From the NCBI GenBank assembly GCA_964521715.1, contig CAZFSS010000007.1, positions 109,643 to 173,642 on the forward strand: a DNA stretch of 64,000 nucleotides, read 5' to 3'. The notes under the pieces are model-generated. The model did not search any database and was not told the origin of the DNA. It saw nothing but the letters and a program-made list of their open reading frames with translations. The position numbers were made by a program, and so were the translations under genes. This document shows positions 25,820 through 34,995 of the stretch, one piece after another; the first letter of the stretch is position 1, and the number at the start of each line of letters is the position of its first letter. The DNA is from DAOVRD01 sp964521715. GTDB taxonomy: Bacteria; Planctomycetota; Brocadiia; SM23-32.

Positions 25820-26464
25820 TCACCGCAAGGGCGCAAGGAAGTCGGCTGCGGCGCAGTGGTAGAGCTCGACGTCCCTGGCGCCGGCGCCCTTCTCCTTCAC
25901 GATGAGTCCGCGTTTGGCCAGATCGCCGGCCTCCCGCACCGTGACCAGCTCGCCAGTGACGTCGGCCATGACGCTGCGCAGGTCCTCCCGACCGAACGGG
26001 TCGGGCAGAAGGGCAAAGACCAGGTGCGTTTCGAGCGCGACCGACCGCAGCTTCGCCAGCCCCGCCGCCACTATCTCACTGTGGTCGAAGGCCAGTTTCG
26101 GCAGGTCGCCCGCCGGATGCCATGCCACGGCCTTGGCGTCCGATCCGGCGCGGGCGGCAACGTCCGGCCGCGCGACGGCGAGGTACGCAATGGTCACGTT
26201 GCGTCCGCGCGGGTCACGGCCCGGCTTCCCCCATGCGGCGATCTGGACCATCGCCGCCGGTTCGACGGCCGTTTCCTCCTTCAGCTCCCGCGCGCACGAT
26301 TCAGCGAGGTCCTCCTCCTCCTCGACGAAGCCGCCCGGCAGAGCCCAGTATCCCGGAAACGGCGGGTTGGCCCGGTTGATCAACAGGACGCGCAGGCCTT
26401 CATCGCGCGACCAACTGAATGTGACCGCGTCCGTGGTGACGTACATCTCGGGCAGTGGTCGCAA
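25820..26464 (-). CDS. NUDIX hydrolase with C-terminal winged-helix-like region
   Basis: A 214-residue protein. The N-terminal NUDIX domain carries the box GGFVEEEEDLAESCARELKE followed by ETAV, which fits GX5EX7REUXEEXGU and coordinates Mg for nucleoside-diphosphate-X cleavage. Residues about 140-214 resemble the winged-helix region seen in NrtR-type NUDIX proteins (ALLPDPFGREDLRSVMADVT, GDLAKRGLIVKEKGAG). NrtR-type proteins can be regulators of NAD or sugar metabolism, so a regulatory role is possible here. tgt follows 61 bp downstream on the same strand. Confidence 0.85.
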   Translation of the reverse strand: MRPLPEMYVTTDAVTFSWSRDEGLRVLLINRANPPFPGYWALPGGFVEEEEDLAESCARELKEETAVEPAAMVQIAAWGKPGRDPRGRNVTIAYLAVARPDVAARAGSDAKAVAWHPAGDLPKLAFDHSEIVAAGLAKLRSVALETHLVFALLPDPFGREDLRSVMADVTGELVTVREAGDLAKRGLIVKEKGAGARDVELYHCAAADFLAPLR

Positions 26465-26568
26465 GGCTCACCTCCTGTCGCGCCTGGCAAAACGACGTCA
26501 CGCCGCCGAAGCCTTCACCCATTCTCGCGCAAACGTGCAGCGACGTAAAGCGGACCCGACGGGAGCGG

Positions 26569-28785
26569 TCAGCACGGCTCCCACAGATGGACGTACCTGC
26601 TGTCCTGCCAGCCGTGACTGACGATGCCCAACCTGCCGCCGCCGAGGTCGATGACCTGCGTGCCGTCGTGATGCTCGAACCGGTCGTCCAGGACGTAACG
26701 GGCCCAGGCGCGCCCGTCCGGATCGGCCTTCTTGTAGACGAACAGCCGGCATCGGTTGCGATACGGCTTGAACGGGTCGTGTTCGCCGACGACCACTTCC
26801 AGCTCGCCGTCGCCGTCCAGGTCTGCCAGGTCCAGCGAGTGCGGAGAGCGGACCTTGTCGATCACGTGCACTTCCCACGGCGTCCGGGCGGGGTCGCCGG
26901 GATTCTCCAGCCACCCCACTGCCGCCTGGTGCGCCGTCCTGGCTTCGCTCCAGTCCACGCTTTCGACGACGTAGACGACGTCCGCGTGGCCGTCGCCGTT
27001 GACGTCCGCCACGCGGATGCGGGCGACGCCCGAAACGTCAGCCAGCCTGACGGGCTCGAAGGTGCCGTCGCCCAGGTTCCGCAGCCACCACGGCCCTGCC
27101 ACCAGGTCCAGCCTGCCGTCTCCGTCCAGGTCGCACGCGACGAACTCCTCGCCGTAGAGGATGTCGGCCAGCACGCGCTTCGGCCACGGGGCCCCGGCGG
27201 GATCGTCGGGCATCTCGAAGAGCTGCGGCCTGCTCCCGTGGCGGGCATAGTGGTAGCCGACCACGAGCGCCAGCCTGCCGCCCGGAAGCACAGGCGCCAC
27301 CAGCGTGCCGTGCGCCCAGTCCCCGTCGCCGGTGCCGATTGCGTGCTCCTCCCACTGCCCCGCGACGGGATCGAGGGGCTTGAGCCAGCAGAACTCGCTG
27401 CCCAGGCTTGGGTGGCCCTTCTCGGCGCCCTCTCGCCCTTTGGAAGCGATGATCTCCTTGCGCCCGTCGCCGTCCAGGTCGTAGGCGCAGTGGGCCTGGT
27501 AAATGCCAGGGATGTCGAACCGGCGCCAGTCGCCGTTGCGATACCACCAGGCCCCGCAGACCACATCCTGCCGCCCGTCGCCGTCCACGTCGCAGGGGAA
27601 GATGTCCGTGGCGGTGTAGGGCTTGTCGCGGTCCAGCAAGCGATGGCGGTAGCGGGTCAGGGGCGAGGGCTTGTCGCGCCGGCGCCAGAGCTGCACCTTC
27701 GGCCGCAGCCATTCCTTGCCGAAGACGCCGACCGGCCGGCCGGCTTCGGTCGCCGAGACCATCGCCTCGTGCGTGCCGGTGCCGCGGTAGATCAGCTCCT
27801 TCTGCCACGTCCGGCCGCCGTCGGCGGTCGAGTAGTGCAGCAGACGCGCGTCGCGGTTGCGTGGGGCGTCCCATCCGCCCTCGGCCATCTCCGCCATGAA
27901 GAAGTGGGCGTCGCCCGTTCTGGGCTCGTTCCACGCCTGGAGCGAGTGAGCGAACGTGAAGACGTTTCCGGGGTCGATCCGCCGCTCGACCCACGGCTCG
28001 TCGGCGTCGTCGCGGATGCAGTTCTCGAACCACGAGAGCCGGCCGTCGGGGAACTCCGATTCGACGACGACGAGGTCGAGCGTGCCGTCGCCCGTGACGT
28101 CCACCAGGGCCGTGCGGCACATCTCGCGGAAGGCGGGCGCCGAGATTCGCCTTCGCCAGGGCCCCGAGAACGGCCCGTCCGCCGGCGGCTCGTACCAATA
28201 GGGGCCGCACATGACGTGGGTCCTGCCGTCGCCGCAGAGGTCGCCCGCGGACGTGCCTTCGGCGAAGACGCCCCTGCCGATCGTGTGCTTGAGCCAGCCT
28301 TCCTCCCAACCGCCCCGGAACTTGTAGGCGAACGTGCCGTTCTGCTCGCCGGCGCCGTAGCAGGCCGTCGCCAGGAGCTCCAGCGCGCCGTCCCCGTCCA
28401 GGTCAACGGCCATCAGGTCGTGGATGCTGGCGCTGCAATGCGCGTCCACGACGCGCTCGACCCAGGGCTGCTTCGAGTCGCCCGCGTGCTTGTAGCAGAC
28501 GATCATCTGCCCGGGGTCGGCGCGGCCCGCGACGATCTCCGCCCTGCCGTCGCCGTCCACGTCCTCGACGATCAGGCCCACCTGGAAGGTCCCCTCCGCC
28601 ACCAGGCCATGCTCGAACGTGTCCGGCCGATACCAGAGCAAGGCGCCGCTGCCTCCGATGACGATCTCCACGCGGCCGTCGCCGTCTATGTCGCCGGCGG
28701 CCAGGCTCCCCAGGCTCCCGGCGGGCGGCGTCGCGTCAAGGATCAGCAACTCCCAGTTCGGCATGGACACTTCTTCGCCGAGCAT
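26569..28785 (-). CDS. VCBS/FG-GAP repeat beta-propeller protein
   Basis: A 738-residue protein built almost wholly of repeated FG-GAP/VCBS blades, each carrying a calcium-binding loop of the form DxDGDGxxEI: DIDGDGRVEIVIG, DVDGDGRAEIVAG, DLDGDGALELLA, DVDGDGRQDVVCG, DLDGDGRKEIIAS, DLDGDGRLDLVAG, DVNGDGHADVVYV and DLDGDGELEVVVG. These fold as a beta-propeller. The ATG at 28785 follows AGGGGAGGA. No signal peptide is seen at this start, which is odd for a family that is normally extracellular. FG-GAP propellers commonly bind partners or glycans; no catalytic motif was recognised. Confidence 0.85.
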   Translation of the reverse strand: MLGEEVSMPNWELLILDATPPAGSLGSLAAGDIDGDGRVEIVIGGSGALLWYRPDTFEHGLVAEGTFQVGLIVEDVDGDGRAEIVAGRADPGQMIVCYKHAGDSKQPWVERVVDAHCSASIHDLMAVDLDGDGALELLATACYGAGEQNGTFAYKFRGGWEEGWLKHTIGRGVFAEGTSAGDLCGDGRTHVMCGPYWYEPPADGPFSGPWRRRISAPAFREMCRTALVDVTGDGTLDLVVVESEFPDGRLSWFENCIRDDADEPWVERRIDPGNVFTFAHSLQAWNEPRTGDAHFFMAEMAEGGWDAPRNRDARLLHYSTADGGRTWQKELIYRGTGTHEAMVSATEAGRPVGVFGKEWLRPKVQLWRRRDKPSPLTRYRHRLLDRDKPYTATDIFPCDVDGDGRQDVVCGAWWYRNGDWRRFDIPGIYQAHCAYDLDGDGRKEIIASKGREGAEKGHPSLGSEFCWLKPLDPVAGQWEEHAIGTGDGDWAHGTLVAPVLPGGRLALVVGYHYARHGSRPQLFEMPDDPAGAPWPKRVLADILYGEEFVACDLDGDGRLDLVAGPWWLRNLGDGTFEPVRLADVSGVARIRVADVNGDGHADVVYVVESVDWSEARTAHQAAVGWLENPGDPARTPWEVHVIDKVRSPHSLDLADLDGDGELEVVVGEHDPFKPYRNRCRLFVYKKADPDGRAWARYVLDDRFEHHDGTQVIDLGGGRLGIVSHGWQDSRYVHLWEPC

Positions 28786-28890
28786 GGCGCTTCCTCCCCT
28801 GAATCCTAAGCTCTCTCGCCACTCTCGCACACGCAGGCTCGGATGTAAAGCGAAAGGGCCCGCCGCCCACGCGGACACGGCAGGCCCTAT

Positions 28891-28920
28891 TTGACACGCC
28901 CGGACTGGGCGGCGCATAAT
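28891..28920 (+). promoter_or_regulatory. Sigma70-type promoter for pabA/trpG
   Basis: TTGACA and CATAAT with an 18-bp spacer. The -10 overlaps an in-frame ATG at 28919, so that ATG would not be transcribed; this points to the GTG at 28961 as the true start. Confidence 0.65.
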
Positions 28921-28960
28921 GGCGCGTGGCACAGACTGTCATGCGGGGACGGCGGGGCGC

Positions 28961-29527
28961 GTGATCCTGATCATCGACAACTACGATTCGTTCACGTACA
29001 ACCTGGTGCAGCGCCTGGGCGAGCTCGGCGCGCAGGACATCCAGGTCTACCGGAACGATAAGATCACGGTTCCGGAGGTGGAGGAGCTGGGGCCGGACCA
29101 CATCATCATCTCGCCCGGGCCGTGCACGCCGCGCGAGGGCGGCGTCTCCAACGACGTGATCCGGCACTTCACGGGAAAGGTGCCCATCCTGGGGGTCTGT
29201 CTCGGGCACCAGTGCATCGGGTACGTCTTCGGGGCCGTCGTCGAGCGGCACCGCCGGCTGATGCACGGCAAGACGAGCATGATCCACCACGACGGCAGGA
29301 CGATCTACGGGGGCCTGTCGAACCCGTTCGAGGCGACCCGCTACCATTCGCTGGCCATACGCGAGGAGACCTTGCCGGACTGCTTCGAGGTGACCGCGCG
29401 CGCCGAGCCGGACGAGATCATGGGCATCCGGCACAAGGAGCATCCGCTGGAAGGCGTGCAGTTCCACCCCGAGTCGTTCCTGACGGCGGAAGGCCCCAAG
29501 CTGCTCGCCAACTTCCTGCGGATGTAG
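28961..29527 (+). CDS. Anthranilate/aminodeoxychorismate synthase glutamine amidotransferase subunit
   Basis: A 188-residue class I glutamine amidotransferase that supplies ammonia to chorismate-using synthases for tryptophan or folate. The start ILIIDNYDSFTYNL is diagnostic of PabA/TrpG. The oxyanion segment ISPGPCTP, the nucleophile in GVCLGHQCIGY and the His-Glu pair in VQFHPESFLT complete the triad. The GTG at 28961 is chosen because it gives the conserved N-terminus and the promoter -10 covers the earlier ATG. No trpE, pabB or trp genes adjoin it, so trpG and pabA cannot be told apart. Confidence 0.94.
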   Translation: MILIIDNYDSFTYNLVQRLGELGAQDIQVYRNDKITVPEVEELGPDHIIISPGPCTPREGGVSNDVIRHFTGKVPILGVCLGHQCIGYVFGAVVERHRRLMHGKTSMIHHDGRTIYGGLSNPFEATRYHSLAIREETLPDCFEVTARAEPDEIMGIRHKEHPLEGVQFHPESFLTAEGPKLLANFLRM

Positions 29528-29548
29528 CACGCCTCCTCGCGCGGCGCC

Positions 29549-30445
29549 TCATCCGCGCGGATGGTATTTCTCGTGGATGGACTTCAGCCGGCTGTGGTCC
29601 ACATGCGTGTAGATCTCCGTGGTCGAGATGTCCGCGTGGCCGAGCATGACCTGAACCGAGCGCAGGTCCGCCCCGCCGCTCAACAGGTGCGTGGCGAAGC
29701 TGTGGCGCAGTGTGTGCGGGTGGACGCCAGCCGAGACGCCGGCCGCGCGCGCGTGCATCCTGACGCGCTGCCATAGTGCGTTGCGGCTCAGGCGGCGGCC
29801 CGTGCGCGTCAGGAAGAGCGCCGGTTCATCCTTGCCCCGCAGCAGCGCGGGCCGGCCGCGCGCCAGGTACTCGCCCACGGCCTCCAGGGCCCTGCTGCCG
29901 ACGGGCACCAGCCGCTCCTTCATCCGCTTGCCGTAGCACCGCACGAAGCCGTACTCGGAGTTGACGTCCGCCACGTCCAGCCCGCACAGCTCGCTGGCCC
30001 GGGCGCCGGTGGCGTACAGCATCTCCAGGGCTGCACGGTCGCGCAGCCCGAGGGGCGAATCCCGCCCCGGTGCTTCCAGCAGCCTCTCAACGTCCTCCAC
30101 GTTGAGCACTTCGGGAATGCGCTTCCACAGGCGCGGCGTTTGCAATGCCTCGGACGGATCCGTCTCGACGTGACCCTCGGACAGCAGGAAACGGTAGAAC
30201 ATGCGCACGGACACGAGCCGCCGCCAGATGGTCCCGGGCGATAGGCCGCGCCGGCGGCACGCGTCGACGTACTCCACCAGCCGCCCCGAGTTCAGACCGC
30301 CCAGGGCGCGTCCATCCCCCGCGCCCGCGAATCGAAGGAAGTCGGACGCGTCCGACTCGTAGGCCTGCAGCGTATTGGCGCTCAATCCGCACTCGGCGGC
30401 GCAGTAGTGCAGGAACTCATCGAGGAGGTCTGCGGAGCGGGTCAT
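29549..30445 (-). CDS. xerD: Tyrosine recombinase XerC/XerD family
   Basis: A 298-residue site-specific recombinase of chromosome-dimer resolution size. The N-terminal SAM-like DNA-binding domain (about 1-100) contains NTLQAYESDASDFLRF. The catalytic residues are all seen: Arg in LYATGARASELCGL, HTLRHSFATHLL (His-x-x-Arg), His in MLGHADISTTEIYTHV and the nucleophilic Tyr therein. The ATG at 30445 with GGGAAGGG upstream is chosen over an upstream start at 30490. XerD is the closer match, but XerC is not excluded. Its intact state contrasts with the degraded integrase beside tmRNA. Confidence 0.9.
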   Translation of the reverse strand: MTRSADLLDEFLHYCAAECGLSANTLQAYESDASDFLRFAGAGDGRALGGLNSGRLVEYVDACRRRGLSPGTIWRRLVSVRMFYRFLLSEGHVETDPSEALQTPRLWKRIPEVLNVEDVERLLEAPGRDSPLGLRDRAALEMLYATGARASELCGLDVADVNSEYGFVRCYGKRMKERLVPVGSRALEAVGEYLARGRPALLRGKDEPALFLTRTGRRLSRNALWQRVRMHARAAGVSAGVHPHTLRHSFATHLLSGGADLRSVQVMLGHADISTTEIYTHVDHSRLKSIHEKYHPRG

Positions 30446-30577
30446 GTCCCTTCCCCCAAAGGGGCCTACGGGCGGCGCCTGGGCGGCCATGGGCCCATCT
30501 TAGTTGCCTGCCGGCAGAGGAGTCAACCGGCGCCCGCCGACGCTGAGCCAAGCGCCCTCTGGAGGCCGGAGAGGCGT

Positions 30578-30606
30578 TTGTTTTCCCGCCGGCCATCCCA
30601 TAGAAT
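30578..30606 (+). promoter_or_regulatory. Possible promoter for the kinase-FGE fusion gene
   Basis: TTGTTT and TAGAAT with a 17-bp spacer, about 57 bp ahead of the start codon. Confidence 0.4.
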
Positions 30607-30662
30607 GTACGCGCCGCTGGCGGGTAGTGCGAACCCTCCGAGTGCAGGACGGGCATTCCCCC

Positions 30663-33600
30663 ATGGCTGACCAGAGCCCCGAACAGCGCCGTCTGGGCAA
30701 GTACGAGCTGATCGAGCTGCTCGAAGAAGGCGGCGCGGGAAGGATGTACCGCGCCCGCGACACCCAGAGCGGCCGGGACGTGCTGCTCAAGGTGGTCGCC
30801 CGGTCCGTGACTCACGCTTCGGCGTTCGAGCGCTACTTCCGGGACCGGTGGGCTGAGCAGCAGTCCATCCTGGACCATCCCAACATCCTGAAAGCGCTGG
30901 CGGTCGGCGCCGAGGCAGGCCACTTCTACCTGGCAGTCGAACACACCGGCGGCCGGCGCCTGACCGAGGTGCTCAAGGACGCCCCGCTCGAGCCGGGCGA
31001 CGCGCTGAACCTGGTTCACCAGATCGCAGAGGGCCTGCGGGCCGCGCACCACCGGGACGTGGTGCACGGACATCTCAAGCCGTCGGACATCATGGTGACC
31101 TCCGACCAGCAGGGACGGCAGGTGGTGAAGGTTGCCCTCTTCGACCTGGCCGTGTCCGCCGACGCCAGCATCACGTCCCTGCCGGGCCAGTTGCTGGGCA
31201 CGCCGAAGTACATGGCGCCCGAGGTGATCAAGGGGCGGCCGGCGACTGCGCAGGCAGACGTGTTCGCGCTCGGCGTCATCGCCTACGAGCTGTTTACGGG
31301 CCGCGAGCCGTTCCCCTCCGACCACGTTGTCGGCTACCTGTTCGCCAACTGCCAGCACAGGGCGGCGCCGGCCGACGAAGCCGACGAGCGCGTGCCGCGC
31401 GAGGTGGCGCGCGTGATCGCCCGGATGCTGGAGAAGGACCCCGCACGCCGCTACCGCGGCACTCAGCGCGCCATTGACGATCTGGACCGCGCCGCCGAGT
31501 GCATGAGGACGGGCCGCGTGGAGGTCATGCCGTACGGGACGGACTCCGCGTTCGCCCGCGAGTACGAGCTGCCCGAGCCCACGCGAACACGCCGGGGCGG
31601 GCTCCTGCTCACCGCGGCGCGCGTGGTCGTCCTGACGGCCATCATCGCGGCCGTCGGGGCCCTGGGGTTTGCAATGGGGCGCATGCCGGCCGCCCGCACG
31701 GAGCCGGCCCCGGTGGCAACACAGGCTGTTCATCCGGCAGAACCGGAACCGGCGGGGGCGCCGGCTCGCACCGAGCCAGCCGCCGCGCTCGCTCCGGCCG
31801 TCAGGGAGCGCGAAGCGAATCAGGCATTCCAGGCCGCCACGGCCGACTGGCAACGCATCAGCCAGCGGGCGGACTATGAGCTCGGCGCTACGCTGTTCAG
31901 CGGGCTTTTGCAGAAGTATGCCGGCACGCCCGTCGAGACAGAGAGCCGCGAGCAGTTGGCTCGCATCTACGCGGAGTGGGCGCGTGCCCTGGGTCAGGCA
32001 GGGGACGCCAGAGGGGCTGTCGAGAAGTACACCAAGGCCATCGAGACTGCACCGGAGGGCTCTGAGTTCGGCGACCTGGCCCGGCGCAGCATGCCGGCCG
32101 CCCTGGTGGGCCTGGCCGAAGGCCTGGCAGGACGCGGCCAGTACATGCCCGCCCTGGACGTCTACGAGCAGGTGGCCCGCGACTACCCGGGCACAAAGGA
32201 AGCCGCGCTGCTGCCGCAGCGCAAGCCCGACATCCTGCTCAGCCAGGCATTCGTCACCTGGAAGGACAAGCGGCAACTGGACCAGGCCCTCAGCTCGATG
32301 ACGGCCATCATCAAGCAGTTCGCGGGGACCGACGCCGCTGCGCGGGCCGAGCGGGCAATGCCGGAGCTGTACCTCGACGCCGTACGCGAGAAGCTGGATG
32401 GCGGGCAGTTCGCGGAGGCCCGGGAGCAACTCGTCCGGCTGGTCGAAGCCTACCCGGGCCAAGAGGTGGCCGCCAAGGCCGCTGAGCTCGACGCGGAGAC
32501 GCTCTACGGCCTGTTCGCTGCGTCCCATGGAGCCAGGGAAAAGGACAAGGCCATGACGTATTACGCCGAGCTGCTGCGGCGATATCCTTCCAGCCAGTGG
32601 GCCGTGCAGGCGGCCCGCCTCAGGGTCGACCTTGAGCCTTCCGCCACCGGCGTACGCTTCGACGACAACACTGCTCGCGGGCAATTCGAGCAGGCGAAGG
32701 GGTACTACGACCGGTTTGACTTCGCCAACGCCCTCGGCACGCTGCGGGGCATCGTCCAGTTCTCCCGGGCGGAGTCGCCCATCGCGGCGACGGCCCTGGA
32801 CGCGCTGCCGCAATGGACGTACGAGTCGGCCCTCTACGCCTGCGGCACGGGGGCCACGGCGGAGTGCGAGGAAGTTCTGCGCGAGCTCTCGTCCCAGTTC
32901 GCCGGGCTGCGATGGGACGAGCGCGCCCGCCTGACGCTCGAACGGATCAAGAAGGCGTCCGAGGGCATGGTCTACGTCCCCGAGGGCCGGTTCCGAATCG
33001 GCAGCGACAGGGACGAGCTGATCTCGCTGATCCGCAGCCACGGCCTCAGCGCACTGGGAGGCGACGAGCAGGAGATGGACCTGGCAGTGGAGGTCTACGG
33101 CCTCGTGAACGAGATGCCGAAACACGTTGCGGCGACCAAGGCGTTCTTCATCGACAAGACCGAGGTGACCAACGCCCAGTATAAGCTGTATGTGGACAAG
33201 ACGGGCAATCCCCCGCCGGCGCACTGGACGAAGGGCTCCTATCCGGAGGCGGAGGGCGACCTGCCCGTCGTCAACATCAGCCTGGCCGAGGCCCGCGCCT
33301 ACGCCCGCTGGCGGGGGGCGAGGCTGCCAAGCGAGGAGGAATGGGAGAAAGCCGCGCGCGGAACAGACGGACGCACCTTCCCCTGGGGCGAAGTGTTCTC
33401 CGAGGACCGATGCCATCACATGCGCGCCGAGGACGCCGGCCCCGTGCCCGTGGGATCCTATCCGTCCTGGGGCAGCCCGTACGGCTGTCTGGACATGATC
33501 GGCAACGTGCAGGAGTGGACCGACACGACGTTCGCCCCTTACCCGGGCAGCGAGGCCGCCGATACGCTGCCGCAGGGCTCATACCAGGTCGTGCGCGGAG

Positions 33601-33764
33601 GAGCGTGGTACCAGCAGGAGATCGTCCCCATTCCCGCCCGGTGCGCCAGCCGCTACCCTCTTGACCCCGGCTCGGCCAACATGGCCACCGGCTTCCGCTG
33701 CGTGCGCGACATCGCCGAGCCCGAGGCTGCAGCGGCCCCGCCCGCACGGGGGCAGAATCCCTAA
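30663..33764 (+). CDS. Membrane-anchored protein kinase-like / TPR / FGE-sulfatase-fold fusion
   Basis: A 1033-residue fusion. Residues 12-280 form a Hanks-type kinase fold: glycine loop EEGGAGRMYRA, Lys in DVLLKVV, activation region GTPKYMAPEVI and DVFALGVIAYELFTG. The catalytic loop, normally HRDLKPxN, reads HGHLKPSD (135-142), so the catalytic Asp is His and the Mg-binding Asn is Asp; DFG reads DLA. This looks like a pseudokinase. One membrane segment spans about 313-337. Residues 390-765 are helical, TPR/YfgC-like repeats, and 768-1020 form an FGE-sulfatase (SUMF1-fold) domain starting GMVYVPEGRFRIGS, ending VVRGGAWY and ATGFRCVRD. The two Cys of true formylglycine-generating enzymes are missing from the RGGAWYQQ segment. 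The TAA stop lies in a mobile-element target duplication. Confidence 0.88.
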   Translation: MADQSPEQRRLGKYELIELLEEGGAGRMYRARDTQSGRDVLLKVVARSVTHASAFERYFRDRWAEQQSILDHPNILKALAVGAEAGHFYLAVEHTGGRRLTEVLKDAPLEPGDALNLVHQIAEGLRAAHHRDVVHGHLKPSDIMVTSDQQGRQVVKVALFDLAVSADASITSLPGQLLGTPKYMAPEVIKGRPATAQADVFALGVIAYELFTGREPFPSDHVVGYLFANCQHRAAPADEADERVPREVARVIARMLEKDPARRYRGTQRAIDDLDRAAECMRTGRVEVMPYGTDSAFAREYELPEPTRTRRGGLLLTAARVVVLTAIIAAVGALGFAMGRMPAARTEPAPVATQAVHPAEPEPAGAPARTEPAAALAPAVREREANQAFQAATADWQRISQRADYELGATLFSGLLQKYAGTPVETESREQLARIYAEWARALGQAGDARGAVEKYTKAIETAPEGSEFGDLARRSMPAALVGLAEGLAGRGQYMPALDVYEQVARDYPGTKEAALLPQRKPDILLSQAFVTWKDKRQLDQALSSMTAIIKQFAGTDAAARAERAMPELYLDAVREKLDGGQFAEAREQLVRLVEAYPGQEVAAKAAELDAETLYGLFAASHGAREKDKAMTYYAELLRRYPSSQWAVQAARLRVDLEPSATGVRFDDNTARGQFEQAKGYYDRFDFANALGTLRGIVQFSRAESPIAATALDALPQWTYESALYACGTGATAECEEVLRELSSQFAGLRWDERARLTLERIKKASEGMVYVPEGRFRIGSDRDELISLIRSHGLSALGGDEQEMDLAVEVYGLVNEMPKHVAATKAFFIDKTEVTNAQYKLYVDKTGNPPPAHWTKGSYPEAEGDLPVVNISLAEARAYARWRGARLPSEEEWEKAARGTDGRTFPWGEVFSEDRCHHMRAEDAGPVPVGSYPSWGSPYGCLDMIGNVQEWTDTTFAPYPGSEAADTLPQGSYQVVRGGAWYQQEIVPIPARCASRYPLDPGSANMATGFRCVRDIAEPEAAAAPPARGQNP

Positions 33765-34040
33765 GAGCCTCTAACAGAATGCCGCGTGAGCCGCGTTGTG
33801 CCTCCGGCCGGATGGATGCAAGGAAGGGCTCCGAGCCCGTGCCAGGGTCAGGCACGGCGAGGAGACCTGACACAGCAGACGCCGGCCTGAGGCGCAACCC
33901 GAAGGGACGGGCGTCCTTCGCCGCATCCCGGCGTCGCGCAGGCTTGGCGCATCGGACCCCTAATGCGCCGGCGCTCGACGCTCCTTGGCCTGCGGCAAAA
34001 TTCGCTCCGTCGCGGCCACGGGTCATCCTGTTAGAGGCTC
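33765..34040. mobile_element. MITE-like element with 13-bp terminal inverted repeats
   Basis: A 276-bp segment bounded by perfect 13-bp inverted repeats (GAGCCTCTAACAG at the left, its complement at the right) and flanked by TAA on both sides (33762-33764 and 34041-34043), as expected for a 3-bp target duplication. No transposase is encoded; apparent reading frames are not protein-like. It fills the gap between the kinase-FGE gene, whose stop is the left TAA, and the Kdo-kinase-like gene. It may be mobilised in trans by an IS5/IS1031-like transposase with TNA targets, which is an inference from the duplication only. Confidence 0.65.
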
Positions 34041-34077
34041 TAAGTCGCGTCCGGATACCCCAGGGGAGTCGCCAGCA

Positions 34078-34962
34078 ATGCAGCCCCCCGCCGCAGACGA
34101 CCTGCCCCAACTCAAGAAGCTCGCCGAGGGCAACGTCACGATCTACCTGAACCCCGACTACGCCCGCAAGATCGACCGCGACGACCTGGGCCGCCTGCCA
34201 TCGATCCTGGCTTCCCTCCAGGGGCGAAGCTCCCGCCAGGCCGGCAGGCCGGGCTCATGGAGCTGGCAACCGGAATGGCACGACGGGCCCGGGCTGGTGG
34301 TCCGCCAATACCTGCATGGCGGCACGTTCGGCGCCCTGCTCGGATCCGCGTTCCTCGGGGACGGCCGGATGCGGCGCGAGCTGCAACTGGCCGCTTACGC
34401 CCGCCGCAGGGGCGTCCCGACGAGCGTGCCGGCAGCCGTCCGCGTCGAGCGCGTCCGCGGGCCGTTCGTCGAAGGCCATTTCGTGAGCGAGAGGATCCCG
34501 GATGCGCTCAATCTACTCGAGCTGTGCCAGTCCGTGAGCGCCGGCGCGCCCCTGTCTCGGCGGCAGAGGAGGCGGCTCGCCGCCGCCGTGGCGGGGGCCG
34601 TAGCCGACATGCACGACGCCGGCATAGTCCACGCCGACCTGAACCTGAAGAACGTGCTCGTGCGGAATCCATTTGACGCGCCGGAAGCCTACGTCATAGA
34701 TTTTGACCGGGCGGAGCTGACCGGGCGGCCCACGCTGAAGCAGCGCCTGGCCAACCTGTTGCGCCTGGATCGGTCGGTCGTGAAGTGGGCGGCTTCGCGG
34801 CAGGCGGTCGGCCCGGTCGACCGCCTCAGGGTGTTGCGGTGCTACCTGGCGCGCTATGCCGAGTGGGGCGGCTGCTGGGGCCGGATCGCGCGGCGGCACG
34901 CCAGCCGTTACCCGCGGCATTACCTGTCGCGCCAGCGCGACGGGCGCGGAAGCCGCCGTTAG
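34078..34962 (+). CDS. Lipopolysaccharide kinase (KdkA/WaaP-type) family protein
   Basis: A 294-residue member of the LPS-kinase (InaA/WaaP/KdkA) branch of the kinase superfamily, which phosphorylates Kdo or heptose in the LPS core at the inner membrane. The catalytic loop is GIVHADLNLKNVLV and the metal-binding motif VIDFDRAEL, both typical of Kdo kinases and complete. The N-terminal half contains VRQYLHGGTFGALLG, close to the family's Arg-x-Tyr-x-x-Gly-Gly element. The start at 34078 has AGGGGAG upstream. The region from 33985 overlaps the MITE-like element and is not used. kdsD and kdsC lie 0.5-1.5 kb downstream, consistent with a Kdo role. Confidence 0.85.
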   Translation: MQPPAADDLPQLKKLAEGNVTIYLNPDYARKIDRDDLGRLPSILASLQGRSSRQAGRPGSWSWQPEWHDGPGLVVRQYLHGGTFGALLGSAFLGDGRMRRELQLAAYARRRGVPTSVPAAVRVERVRGPFVEGHFVSERIPDALNLLELCQSVSAGAPLSRRQRRRLAAAVAGAVADMHDAGIVHADLNLKNVLVRNPFDAPEAYVIDFDRAELTGRPTLKQRLANLLRLDRSVVKWAASRQAVGPVDRLRVLRCYLARYAEWGGCWGRIARRHASRYPRHYLSRQRDGRGSRR

Positions 34963-34995
34963 CCCGCCGGGCCGCAAGAGCGGAGGAAGCGAACC

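Noticed and set aside
28919..28960. ATG at 28919 as start of pabA/trpG
   Set aside because: It overlaps the promoter -10 and adds 14 unconserved residues.
30417..33419. 1000-codon minus-strand frame opposite the kinase-FGE gene
   Set aside because: Shadow of the true gene; no domain is recognisable and no ribosome site fits.
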